Source: Anisodus tanguticus (Eukaryota; Streptophyta; Magnoliopsida; Solanales; Solanaceae). From it: a stretch of DNA of 64,000 nt. Positions 10,315 through 21,228 of this stretch are shown here, piece after piece. The stretch's first letter is position 1. Each line of letters opens with the position of its first letter. Location of the stretch: the NCBI GenBank assembly GCA_034509755.1, contig CM067549.1, positions 44,816,052 through 44,880,051 of the forward strand, in the 5' to 3' direction. The position numbers were made by a program, and so were the translations under genes. The notes under the pieces are model-generated. The model saw only the letters and a program-made list of their open reading frames with translations. It ran no database searches and was not told where the DNA came from.

Positions 10315-11640
10315 GTGTTGGTTAGTGAGAAAATTGCAATAAGTAAGAATGATATGTTCATAGGAAAGGGCTACCTCACCGAGCCCCTTTTCAAACTCAA
10401 TGTAATGATTGTTGACAGTATTAATAAGAATTCAGCTTCGTCTTACTTATTGGAGTCAAATGATTTATGGCATGTTCGTTTAGGACATGTCAACTACAAA
10501 ACCTTGCGGAAATTGATTAATTTAGAAGTATTGCCTAGATTCGAGTGTAATAAATCAAAATGTGAAATCTGTGTTGAATCTAAGTATGTTAAACATACAT
10601 ATAAGTCTATTGATAGGAATTCAAATCCTTTAGACTTAATCCACACAGATATATGTGATATGAAGTCAATACCATCTCGCGGTGGGAAAAAGTATTTTAT
10701 AACCTTTATTGACGAAAGCACTCGATATTGCTATGTGTATTTGCTTAATAGTAAGGATGAAGCAATTGATGCATTTAAGCAATACAAGAACGAAGTGGAA
10801 AATCAATTGAATAAAAAGATAAAAATGAATAGAAGTGATAGGGGTGGAGAATACGAATCTCCTTTTGCAGAGATATGCTTAGAATATGAAATTATTCATC
10901 AAACTACTGCCCCTTACACACCACAATCAAATGGAATTGCGAAAAGAAAAAACCGAACATTAAAGGAAATGATGAATGATTTACTAATAAGTTTCAGCTT
11001 ACCGCAGAGCTTGTGGGGGGAAGCTATCCTTACAGCTAACCGAATACTCAACAGGATGCCCCACAGCAAAACACAATCTATTCCATATGAACTATGGAAA
11101 GGAAGAAAACCCAACTTGAAATATTTCAAAGTGTGGGGGTGTTTAGCAAAGGTCCAAGTTCCTTTGCCCAAAAGGGTAAAAATCGGACCAAAAACTGTGG
11201 ATTGTGTTTTTATTGGCTATGCTACAAACAACAAAGCTTGTCGGTTTTTGGTTCACAAATCGGACAATCCCGAAATTCATGTTAATACGGTAATTGAATC
11301 AGATAATGTTGAATTCTTTGAAAACATTTATCCGTATAAAACTGAATGTGAGTCGTCAAGTGAAAGATCTAAACGACCGCGGGAAGAACCAAAGGAAAAT
11401 ACACCAAGTAAAGAGGATGCAAAGCATAGCAAACGTCAAAGGACATCTACTTCCTTTGGACCAGATTTTGTGACATTCTTGCTTGAAAATGAGCCTCAAA
11501 CATTTAAAGCAACGATGTCATCTTCTGATTCAATATTTTGGAAAGAGGCAGTCAATAGTGAGATTGAATCAATTTTGAACAACCATACATGGGAATTGGT
11601 TGATATTCCTCCTGGAAATAAACCTTTAGGATCAAAGTGA
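10315..11640 (+). pseudogene. Copia-2 GAG-pre-integrase, integrase and reverse transcriptase start
   Basis: A long 441-residue frame: GAG-pre-integrase (LWHVRLGHVNYKTL), the zinc-finger Cys pair (CEICVESKYV), and the integrase core with HTDICDM and RSDRGGEY, the two catalytic aspartates. The third catalytic residue, the Glu 35 residues after the second Asp in the usual NGVAERKN block, is Lys here (NGIAKRKNRTL), so the integrase should be inactive. The frame then enters the reverse transcriptase N-terminus (FWKEAVNSEIESI, NHTWELVDIPPG) and stops at 11638. Confidence 0.9.
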
Positions 11641-12478
11641 ATTTTTAAAAGGAAAATGAAAGTTGATGGCACTATTGACAAATATAAGGCAAGACTTGTG
11701 GTTAAAGGTTATAGACAAAAGAAGGCCTTGATTACTTTGACACATACTCGCCGGTAACAAGAATAACATCTATTCGGGTGTTAGTTGCACTGTGGTTCCT
11801 GGTAAAGAAAGGAAAGTGTGCAAACTTGTTAAGTCACTTTATGGACTTAAACAAGCACCCAAACAATGGCATGCGAAATTTGACCAAACAATGTTGGCAA
11901 ATGGATTTAAGATTAACGAGTGTGACAAATGTGTTTACATTAAATATACTCCAAATCATGAAGTCATTATTTGTTTATATGTTGATGATATGTTGATAAT
12001 GAGTAAAAATATTGCCGATATAAATGCTACTAAGCGCATGTTGGCTAGCAAATTTGATATGAAGGACTTAGGAGTTGCTGATTTGATCTTAGGCATCAGA
12101 ATTCATAAAACTCCACAAGGTCTAGCATTATCGCAGTCTCATTATATTGAAAGAGTACTTGACAAGTTTAAGTATTTAAATTTCAATATTTCCAAGACTC
12201 CAATTGACATGAGCTATACATTTTAGAAGAATAAAGGTGAAAGTGACTCACAATTGGATTATGCAAGAGTGTTGGAAAGTTTGATGTATATCATGAATTG
12301 TACGCGACCAGATATAGCATGTGATATTAGTAAATTGAGTCGGTTTACAAGTAATCCCAATCAAACTCACTGGATGGCAATGAAACGAGTTTTGGGGTAT
12401 CTGAAACATACCCAAGACTATACTTTGCATTATAACAAATATCCCGCTGTGATCGAAGGATATATTGATGCAAACTAG
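11641..12478 (+). pseudogene. Copia-2 reverse transcriptase remnant with internal loss
   Basis: Frames around 11641-11800 show RLVVKGYRQK and a TSIRVLVAL stretch, then jump to KSLYGLKQAPKQWHAKF. The intervening part, which normally carries the first catalytic Asp (in Q-M-D-V-K-T-A-F), is absent, so about 40 residues were lost. The YVDD catalytic box is intact (CLYVDDMLIM). The thumb and connection follow to 12226 and 12254-12478 with stops between them. Confidence 0.85.
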
Positions 12479-12586
12479 ATCACCGGATCATCTGAAGTTA
12501 AATCCACGAGTGGATATATTTTCACCGTTAGTGGAGGAGTAGTGTTTTGGAAATCATGAAAACAAACATGCATCGCCCGCTCTACA

Positions 12587-12952
12587 ATGGAATCTGAATT
12601 TATAGCTTTAGATAAGGTCGGTGAAGAAGCTGAATGGCTCCGGAATTTCTTAGAAGATATTCCATTCTGGCCCAAACCTTTGGCTCCTATATGTATACAT
12701 TGTGACAGTCAAGTAGCAATAGGTAGGGCAGGGAGCGTAATGTACAACGGAAAATCTCGTCACATACGACGAAGACACAATACCGTTAGACAACTCCTCT
12801 CTAGTGGCGTTATCACGATTGACTATGTAAAGTCAAGAGATAACGTGGCGGATCCGCTTACAAAAGGCTTATCTAGAGAGGGAGTTAGTAGATCATCAAT
12901 GGGAATGGGGTTAAGGCCGAGGACAAGTCATCATGGCGGTAACTCTACCTAG
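12587..12952 (+). pseudogene. Copia-2 RNase H C-terminal part
   Basis: The frame starts in MESEFIALDKVGEEAEWL and holds HCDSQVAIGRAG, the SRHIRRRHNTVRQL block and DNVADPLTKGL, the usual end of copia RNase H. The upstream part (12479-12586) has stops. Confidence 0.85.
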
Positions 12953-13533
12953 CAGACTGGAGATCCCAAGAGCTAGGTTCAAGGAGATCAAACAAAGTTG
13001 TGACTGACGGTTCAACATTGTCAAATAACTCAACCCATTCTCGGATGAAGACAATGTTCAGAAATAAGGATAAAACCTTATGGCTTGTTAATGAGTTAAT
13101 AAAGCATTAATGTTCTTTAATGATTATCTAAATCCGGCAGTGTATGACCAGATAATGTGGCTATAGGACCACATGTTTAGAAATCACCTATGTGAGTGTT
13201 AAGTGTAAGCCGCTTTAAAGAGGAATGACAGTGAAGGCCCATTCTCTATGCACTCATGAAATCAGGAGGTGTTCATGGCTGAAACGAACACAACCGTGAG
13301 AACCATAAACGGTTGAGGGTTGATTGTGTGACTTATGTTGTCTAGGTATACAACAAAGTTCGACGGTTCAAAGATATCAAATCTACTAATTGATCAAATA
13401 TATCCGATATAAGTTCACTACGGAAAGTTCAAAGGAAAACCTACTTATCCAGATGCCGTCAATCCTCGCTTGTATATCACTCTTGTCTGTGCATTCTTTT
13501 ATATTATAGCCATTCCCATTCATGTGGGGGATT
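12953..13533 (+). other. Copia-2 3' untranslated region with polypurine tract
   Basis: About 580 bp between the RNase H stop and the 3' LTR. It contains no credible frame. The last bases, ATGTGGGGGAT (13523-13533), are the probable polypurine tract that primes plus-strand synthesis. Confidence 0.7.
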
Positions 13534-14342
13534 GTTGGGTATTGATATTGGTGAATGGGAAATGATGGGATGAAAAGTGAAGGGAATGTAAAAGGTCCCT
13601 TTTGCCTTGAATAAACCAGTTGTCCCACATCGGAAAAAGAAAGGAAAAGAGAGGTGTATATATTACATTACACCTTCTCTAGTCACTAAAAGGTTTGAGG
13701 GGGCAAGGACCCCTCGCGCCGTCGTCGCTCGCTCGGCTCGGCTTCGGCTTCGGATTCGGATTTGGATTTGGATTTGGTCAAATGATCTGATTGATTGATA
13801 ATCTTTTTGGACCAAATTTTCTTTAATTATTTAATTAAATTAATTAACTTATCCAATCCTGCCCGTTAGTGACCCGGATCCGCGTGTCTGACCCGCGACC
13901 CGGTTTCTTTCCCATATTTAAATTTTCCACCAGTTTTTAGTGGCTGTTCAGAAAGGTTGCAAACCTTCAGAAACAGTACTTCCATGGCTATAAATTCGTT
14001 TGATTCCTAAGAATTTTACTTACTAATTTCTGAACAACACAAACTTCTTCTTCTTCTGCACAAATAAATTCTGTGTGATATACTGCCGTTGAGTGGTTCG
14101 CCGCTACCTAAATTTGGAGTACTACTATTCTGGTAAGATAATCGTTCTATCCTGGGAGGGGATATTCCATCAACCTCGAGTACTGTGATGGGAATAATTT
14201 CCTTAAGGACACACTTTGAACTAAGTGGGCTCGATTATATTCTGAAAAAATTATTCTTATTTTTTCAACACTGATTCTGTTTATTTTCAGTTATTATTAT
14301 TTACTGTTTTTTTGTTTGTTTTTGGAATACAGATTAATAACA
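13534..14342 (+). repeat. Copia-2 3' LTR (809 bp, long form)
   Basis: It starts and ends with the same sequences as the 5' LTR but carries a 198-bp block (13754-13951) that the 5' LTR lacks, including GGATTTGGATTTGG repeats and a CCGACC/GACCCG-rich part. Confidence 0.93.
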
Positions 14343-14347
14343 ATTGA
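14343..14347. repeat. Target-site duplication of Copia-2, right (ATTGA)
   Basis: A perfect match to 8093-8097, directly after the AACA end of the 3' LTR. Confidence 0.9.
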
Positions 14348-15103
14348 AGTCCTAGTAGTGCTACACTTGTTTGACACAATAACTGTGTGAAGAAATAAAT
14401 TGATGTAATTACAAATTTAGAAACTATTTTTTTTATAAATCAATGTATGTATATAAATATTTTATTTATGGTACTTTTTATGCAATATTTTAATGTGTAG
14501 ACGTCATTTTTATGAAATCAATCCAACGATGTATGGAATTAAATTTTAAAAAGTCAAACATTTGACTAAAATACCTTGAAATATGTCATTTCGGAGACGA
14601 GGGTATTATTGCTTTTGTAGCTAAAATGCTAAATCCTATTGTAGTAAATTTTAAATTCATGTCAACAATAGTTATGGTGCAGTTAGTATGGCAGCTATAC
14701 TTGGCTAATTGGGCAGAACATTTTTAACTCTCTAATTCTGCTAAGAATTAAAGTTATAAACTATCAACATGAGCTTAATCGGGATTTAAAGTTTAAAGTT
14801 TTGAATTCATAGCTCATCTTTTATTATTAGATTCGTAATTAAATACTTATACACAGTAAGCTTAATCGGGATTTAAAGTTTAAAGTTTTGAATTCATAGC
14901 TCATCTTTTATTATTAGATTCGTAATTAAATACTTATACAAAGTAAGATTTAAGTAAAAATTATTGAGCTCGTCCGAATCCTTACGTAATATTATAGCTC
15001 CACTACTAACTGTAATATATACGCGGGAAAAGCTTTTTCGCGTACACACATATATATATATATATCGGGTGCAATGAAGTATTTACCTAAACCATTTACA
15101 GTG
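14348..15103. other. Intergenic stretch between Copia-2 and Copia-3
   Basis: AT-rich, no coding frame. It contains the 87-bp tandem duplication listed separately and a short AT microsatellite near 15047-15065. Confidence 0.6.
14773..14946. repeat. Tandem duplication, 2 x 87 bp
   Basis: Two head-to-tail copies begin GCTTAATCGGGATTTAAAG at 14773 and 14860. I see one clear difference (ACACAGTAAG against ACAAAGTAAG at the ends), so the duplication is recent. Confidence 0.93.
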
Positions 15104-15131
15104 GATACTGAAAGAAATAATCTATTGATTA

Positions 15132-15700
15132 GTCTGCAAACCTCTTATACTAAGCCCGTGGGGCCTGCTTAAGCCCATACAAAGACTTCTTCAATAAACA
15201 GACATGATGAGAATATTTGGGGTCTCGAAAACCCAAGGGATGATGCATGTAAACAGTCTTCTTAAGATCACCATGCAAGAAAGAATTCTTCACATCTAAC
15301 TGATGGATGGGCCAAGTTTTCGAAAGAGCCAGACTAAGAATAGTGCGAATGGTAGCCGATTTGACCATCGGACTAAGCGTCTCACCACAATCCACACCAA
15401 CCTGCTGAGTCTTACCATCACTTACAAGACGAGTCTTATGCCTCGCAAAAGAACCGTCAGAATTGTCGTTATGAGTAACAATCCACATAGACCGAATAAT
15501 ATTAACACCGGAAGGACGGGGTACCAACTCCCATGTCTTATTTGCAATAAGAGCATCATATTAATCGGTCATAGCCAATTTCCAATTCGGGTTATTTATA
15601 GCGGACACTGAGTTACGGGGTAGATGAGATTTAAGAACATTAGAATTTAAATTAAAATGTCTTTTTGGTTTAAAAATACCCCGTTGACTACGAGTGACCG
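15132..15700 (-). pseudogene. Copia-3 reverse transcriptase N-terminal half
   Basis: The frame at 15150-15527 holds HQLDVKNSFLHGDL with the first catalytic Asp, then LLKKSLYGLKQAPRA. Just beyond, at about 15132-15134, homology stops and LTR sequence follows, so the YVDD box and everything downstream are gone. The part before 15527 continues rightward with a stop at the normal WELVPRP region. Confidence 0.87.
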
Positions 15701-16690
15701 GTCTGTGACTCGGGGGAGAATTGAGTGGATTTTGGAAAATATCGGGACAAGTGACGGACTGGCCGGTAGGTGCCTGTTGGCCCAATACTGGAACTGGGGC
15801 TGGGATTTGGACCGAGAACAGTAGCAGGGGCAGAACTGGGCTGATATTTGGCCCAATTTCTGGACCCGAGACTGAAAAATTGGGCAGAGGACCCGAAACA
15901 GTGGCAGGAGGTCCAGCGGGCAGTGGGCTCGCTGGCGGATTATGGGTGTGGGATGAGTATGAAAAATGGTGGATAATATACGGAGAGACGACGTCGTCCA
16001 AAAAATTATACGAACTAGGCACGGACTACTCGCGTTAGCAAATGAAAATTGGGTTTCATCAAAAATATCATGGCGACTAATGATGATTTTATTAGATGAT
16101 AAATCAAAACATTTATAACCACGATGATTAGACGGATAACCCACAAACACAAAAGGGGTAGAACGGGCTTGAAGTTTGTTAATTGTGGTGGACGGAAATA
16201 GTAGATAACACAAGCACCCAAAGACCCTAAGATGTAAATACGAATGAGTCTTATTATATAAGATTTGAAGAGGGGATGAATATGTCAAACCTTTGGTAGG
16301 AAGTATGTTAAGCAGATATGTAGCTATTTGTAGAGCATGATGCCGAAAGGAAGGGGGTACGGAAGCATGGACCAATAAAATTCGGACAATATTATTAATG
16401 GTACGTATTTTACGTTCGGCTTTTCCATTTGTGAGGACGTATGAAGACAAGAGAAACGAAAATGTATTCCATTAGTACCGCAAAAATCCCGAAACAACTC
16501 ATTATCATATTCTTGGTCATTATCACATTGAATATTTTTGATTTCCCGTTCGAAATGGGTAAGGATGAATGCCCTAAAATTGATGAAAGTGGAAAATACT
16601 TGAGATTTTTCGCTAACGGAAAAGTCCATAAAAAACTGGAATAATCATCTAAAATAGAACATAATAATGATGACCCACAGAACTTAAAAC
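15647..16690 (-). pseudogene. Copia-3 integrase core and C-terminal region
   Basis: Fragments in several minus frames: FSCLHTSSQMEKPN (16324-16629), a damaged version of the region around the catalytic Glu; AERKIRTINNIVRIL (from about 16420) with LLVHASVPPSFRHHAL; and the RVFGCLCYLLFPST block of the C-terminal GKGY-type region. Frames 15561-16022 carry the variable proline-rich linker before reverse transcriptase. Frameshifts separate them all. Confidence 0.82.
16683..16690. repeat. Target-site duplication of hAT-2, left copy (CTTAAAAC)
   Basis: The 8-bp CTTAAAAC abuts the left end of hAT-2 and is repeated at 20289-20296. Confidence 0.93.
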
Positions 16691-19600
16691 TAAGGGTGGC
16701 CAGTGGGCCGGGCTCGGGTCTGGCGGGCCGGTCCGGCGGGGTCGGGGTCGGGGCGGGACGATTCGGGGGGTCGGGATCGGGCCTAGCGGGCCTAGCGGGG
16801 TCGGGTCCGGGCGGGACTCTCCGGTCCCGTCCCGATCCCGATCCCGTCGGTATCGGGGCGGGGCGGGGTCGGGTCGGGCTCGGGTCGGGGCGGGGCGAGC
16901 TCGGGTTTTCCTTTTTTTTTTTTTTTTTTTTAAATAACATATGTATAAAAAAAAACTCAATAAATAAAACAAGATAGTGTAATAAAAACATCCCAAGGCT
17001 GTTTTTGTGCCTCTTATATTATTTAATAGACATATGATTTTTTTGTAATACAAATACAATTGTCTAAAATCTAAATTGCAACTTTATGGTGTTGTCCAAA
17101 AGTTGCAAATTACATAATAAAATTGCAATTAAAAAAATTACATTTTCAAAAAAATCTGTTCTAATTGCTTGATGATTTCATGTGGTTCTTCGGTTGGAAT
17201 AGGTATTTGTTGGTCAAATTGATCCACGTCGCTTCCACTACCTTCGGTTAAGATTTCGTTGTAGTTTTCATCATCTTCTTCGTTGATCTCCGGTTGACCG
17301 CACCTTCTCCGCTCCGCTCGTATCCAATCTCTCGAATAATACTTGCAATTTCCAAGTCGTCTCCGGCCAATGAGTGTCTGTGGTCTCCTATTTGATATCT
17401 CGCCGCATGCAGAAAAAGCGCTTTCCGACGCGAGCTGACGACGCTTGAATGTTCAAAACATCTCGAGCCATCATTGAAAGTGTCGGAAAGGTCTTCTCAT
17501 TCCCCTCCAAGTATTTCAGCAAGTCTTCTTGTCCATCTTCATTGATAACTTCTTGATACGGTACGAACCCCGCAAAACAAAAATATCCAACTCGCTAATT
17601 TGGTTAGTAGAGGTACGGCCGCACATTCTATTTCGAGGCTTTCAATACTAGCCGCGAAAACAAGATGTCTTTTGTGAGGTTGTGTTGAAGATGAAGAAGA
17701 TGGTATGGTAGCCGGTACGTTACTAGCATTTTCTTGTTGATAAAATCTATATATATTTTTGCAAAGGTGGTGTTCTACGCTATTCAACACTTCTTCTTTA
17801 GTTTGTTCAATAGGTGGTGGGTGATTTAGATTTTTGGGACTTGGAGGTGGTAGTACTTCTATACAATCGTAAATAGTTTCAATTAGTGATTTAGTACCGT
17901 CTATTTTAATAGTAGGATTTAATACGAAACCAATAATATAAATAGAAGGAATAGGAATAAAATATTTTTTTATTTTGACAAACATTTTTTTAATAGCTGC
18001 CTTATAAGTTTGGTTTTTCCATATATTCACTAAGTAATAAAAATATTAGAGTTATATAAAATAACATAGTTGAAATAGTAGGATAATATATACCGGAAAA
18101 TTCTTTTGTTGCTTGAAAAAATTTCTCTAAAAATACAATAAGTTCGGAAATTTTTTCCCAATCACTATCTAAAATCATATCACCGGCTTTTTATTATGAG
18201 AGTTAAAAAATAAAGTTATAGGTAATTTATAGTCATAAGCAACAAGTAGTTGCTCGTATAAAGAATTCCACCTAGTGGATACTTCTTGTGGAATTCTTCT
18301 AAAAGGTAGTCCACAATCATGACAAATTTTTTTATATTCTTTTCTACGTTGTACTTTATTACTTTTAAAAATAAAGTTTATAGCAAATTGTATTTTACTA
18401 AGAATGTCTTCAAAAAGTGATAGACCATCCTTTACAATTAAGTTATATATATGGCACGCGCATTTTATATGAAAATGGTCTGGAAAAGATGGAGCTAAAC
18501 TATTTTTTAACATTGTAATTGCGTAATTGTTATTAGAAGCGTTATCTAATGTAATAGTCATAATTTTATCGGTAATTCCGTAATAATCGCACACTTGATA
18601 AATATTTTCTGCAATAAAAGTACCAAAGGTGTGCCTATCATCTATATATCTATACGCTAAAATACGTTTTTGCATAGACCATTTATAATCTATCCAATGA
18701 CAAGTTACGAGTTAAATAATCATGGCCGTTAGTACTACGACCTATATCGACGTGATAGATACTTTGCCATTAAAATGATATAATGAAAAACGTAAATATT
18801 GTTGATATTCATGCGCAAATTTAAATACATCTCTCTTAACAGTTGACCTAGGAAAACCGTTAAAAGCGAGGATTATATATATCTCTAATGTAATGAATAA
18901 AACCGGGAGATGAAGGAAATGAAAAAGGCAAACCCTCCACAAGAACTAATTTTGATATTGCTTCCCTATCTCTATGTTTGTTGTATTTAGAGCCTACAAT
19001 TCCCCCCGTCATAGGGTTAATTTGACCACCGTACTTGGTCCGGACGATATCGGTATGTGAACCTTGTCCCGATGGAGCGGCCGTTTGCGCACCCGGTTTT
19101 GAAGCCTGGTATTGGGCATACCTAGCTGGATGAGCACTTACTACATGTCTAATTAAACCCCCGTCCCAGTGACCTTTTCCGCTTTTAAATTTTAAAACAT
19201 TTTTACAAATTTTACATATGGCTACTTGATTCTCTACGTCCCTATCAAAAAATGTCCATGCATCTGATTTTAATGGTCGTTTTGCTTGGACCTCGTCTCA
19301 TACTAGGGGGAATAGGAGGTATTTCGGTTGAAGGTGCACTAGTGGGCGTGTTGTCATCAATATTAGTGGGTGTATCGTCTAGATCATCGTCTAAATTAAA
19401 GTCTTCTTGAGTTCCGAAAATAACTCCTCGTCTAAATCTAATGGTATTGTAGGAAAATGTTGAGTATCAACAAAATCATCCCGTGTAGGAATAAGATGAC
19501 TAGAAGAAGTACCCTTGCCCCGATTGCCCCTACTAGAAGAAGTCTTACCCTTACCCTTAAACATACCTCTAATTCCTTCCATTTTAATTATATGCTAACA

Positions 19601-20288
19601 AATAATTAAAGTAAATGAAATTAAGTGCGCTAAATAAAATAAACAGACAATAATAATTTAATGAAGGAACGAATGTACCAAACGCCGACGTAACGTCGAC
19701 GTGTAATCGAGAGGTTGAAAATTGAAACTTTGCTCGATGGAAGATCCTCAAGCTAGTTGCCAACTTCACTCCCAATTCCCAAATGAATTAATAAAATTGA
19801 ATATTTAGCAAACAATGTAGAGAGATATATTGAGAAATTAGAGAGATTGTAGGAAGATTTGTGAGAAAGATGAAGAGAAAATGAGTTATTTATAGTTGAA
19901 AAATTGGGTTAAAGTGTAAATATAATAACTTATGGGTTAAAAATAAATATTAAGGGGTAGGGGGGGGGGGTTGGGGGAGGGGGGGGCCTAAAATGGCCGT
20001 TGGCCAACGGCCATAATCTAAAATGGCCGTTGGTGCAACGGCTATTTTTGCAAAGGTAAGGTCGGGGTCGGGGTCGGGGTCGGGACGGGCTCGGGGCGGG
20101 CTCGGGTCCGGCGGGCACTGGGGCGGGCTCGGGTCCGGCGGGACGAGACATCGTCCCGTCCCGAGTTCGAGTCCCGCCCCGTTAATTTTTTTTTTTTTTT
20201 TTTTAGAGCGGGGTCGGGTCGGGACCGGGGCGGGGTCGGGACGGGGTCGGGCCGGGGTCGGGTCGTCCCGGCCCACTGGCCAGCCCTA
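16691..20288 (-). mobile_element. hAT-2: Ac-type hAT DNA transposon, transposase on minus strand
   Basis: A 3598-bp element with termini TAAGGGTGGCCAGTGGG (left) and TAGGGCTGGCCAGTGGG (right, read inward) and 8-bp duplications CTTAAAAC. Both ends carry about 200 bp of GC-rich sequence packed with GGGTCGGG/CGGGGTCGG words, followed inward by a run of T (16915-16931; 20187-20205). A GGCCGTTGG/CCAACGGCC inverted motif occurs several times near 19990-20045. It is related to hAT-1 throughout but keeps the BED zinc-finger coding region. Confidence 0.93.
17130..19582 (-). pseudogene. hAT-2 transposase pseudogene
   Basis: The start at 19582 reads MEGIRGMFKGKGKTSSS, then shifts frame near 19400. The segment around 19150-19290 encodes a BED zinc finger (CKICKNVLKFKSGKGHWDGG with a following His), used by hAT transposases to bind DNA. 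The core at 18175-18675 keeps YGITDKIMTITLDNASNNN and a CHIYNLIVKDGL stretch. A piece at 17539-18030 precedes the dimerisation domain, which is frameshifted around 17400-17460. Several frame breaks make it inactive. What hAT-2 keeps (BED finger), hAT-1 has lost, and hAT-1 has the better dimerisation domain. Confidence 0.88.
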
Positions 20289-20296
20289 CTTAAAAC
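20289..20296. repeat. Target-site duplication of hAT-2, right copy (CTTAAAAC)
   Basis: The second copy; Copia-3 sequence resumes directly with TGGAGAGAAGTCC, matching Copia-1 around 178-190. Confidence 0.93.
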
Positions 20297-20912
20297 TGGA
20301 GAGAAGTCCATAAATCGCTATGAATAATATCAAAAGTCATCAAAGTGCGAGAAGTAGAAGCTACAAAAGACAATCTAATATATTTTCCTAACGGAAAAGA
20401 GGGACAAATTGGAGTACTACTCTCACCCTTACAATGAATAAAATTGTTTTTATTTAAAGAAGACATAATGGACGACCCTGGAGGATCCAAACGTGCATGC
20501 CACAAGGAAGGAACAAGAGCAACAAAAATGGATAGCATGGCTGGACTGCCGGAATTGACGGTGGTGATTGGATAAAGAGTGCCCCTACTGTTGCATCTCA
20601 TAAGAGGCATCCCCATTTTGAAATCCTTCACAGAAAATCCAAAACGGATCAAAATTAACAGAAACCCAATTATCAGTGGTCAATTTGCGAACAGACACCA
20701 AATTTTTAATTAAGTTAGGGGCATGAAGGGCATCTTTTAAGACAAGAGGCGGATGAGGAGGGGACAAGGTTGCACTACCATGACCATGAATTGAAATAGT
20801 ATGACCATTACCAACAACAATACCACGATTGTTGCTAAAATTGTTATAAGACGAGAGAGTACCTCAGTCGGATGTCATGTGAGAAGTGGCTCCAGTGTCC
20901 ATGTACCAATTT
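20290..20912 (-). pseudogene. Copia-3 protease and GAG-pre-integrase
   Basis: The protease start at about 20870-20912 reads MDTGATSHM on the minus strand. The segment at 20585-20767 holds the domain end (LIKNLVSVRKLTTDN), and 20290-20652 holds LWHARLDPPGSSIMSSLNKNN, the GAG-pre-integrase, plus the finger Cys residues (CPSFPLGKYIRLSF, where the second Cys has become Phe). It is interrupted by frame changes. Confidence 0.84.
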
Positions 20913-21228
20913 GCATCCGGGGGTTCAATCCAAGTGTGTGTATCACAGCTTCAATATCAGTCGAAGTGGGACCCGCAACGTGACGGGCCTGGCCTGGCCG
21001 AGGCCCAAGTACACTGGTTTTCTACCCCGGCCCAGAATGTGGTCTCGGACTGTACTGCCGGCCTGAAAAACTGGGCCTGTTTGTGTGCGGAAATTGGGCC
21101 CAGTTTCCTGGGTAGGCCGAAGGTGGGCAATAGGGGCCATTAGGCCAAGGACCGCTGGCCCAGTTCCAGGGCCACAGACCCCAAGGCTGCGGCCAGTTTG
21201 TTTGCGGCCCATTTCCCCGAGGCCCACC

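Larger units (their letters stand above)
8098..14342 (+). mobile_element. Copia-2: Tork-like Ty1/copia retrotransposon with both LTRs
   Basis: The 6.2-kb element has LTRs at 8098-8716 and 13534-14342, perfect ATTGA duplications, a repeat-bearing leader, gag, protease, integrase, reverse transcriptase and RNase H in the Ty1/copia order, and a purine-rich tract before the 3' LTR. The gag is very close in character to Tork elements (KKYKTEDACLKKFVVAKFL). Coding is broken by frameshifts in gag, stops between domains, a loss inside reverse transcriptase and replacement of the integrase catalytic Glu. The LTRs still match closely over their shared parts, so insertion is not ancient. Confidence 0.95.

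Noticed and set aside
16691..20288. CRISPR-like or satellite array from the GC-rich repeats
   Set aside because: Repeat units are irregular, have no constant spacers, and occur only at transposon ends.
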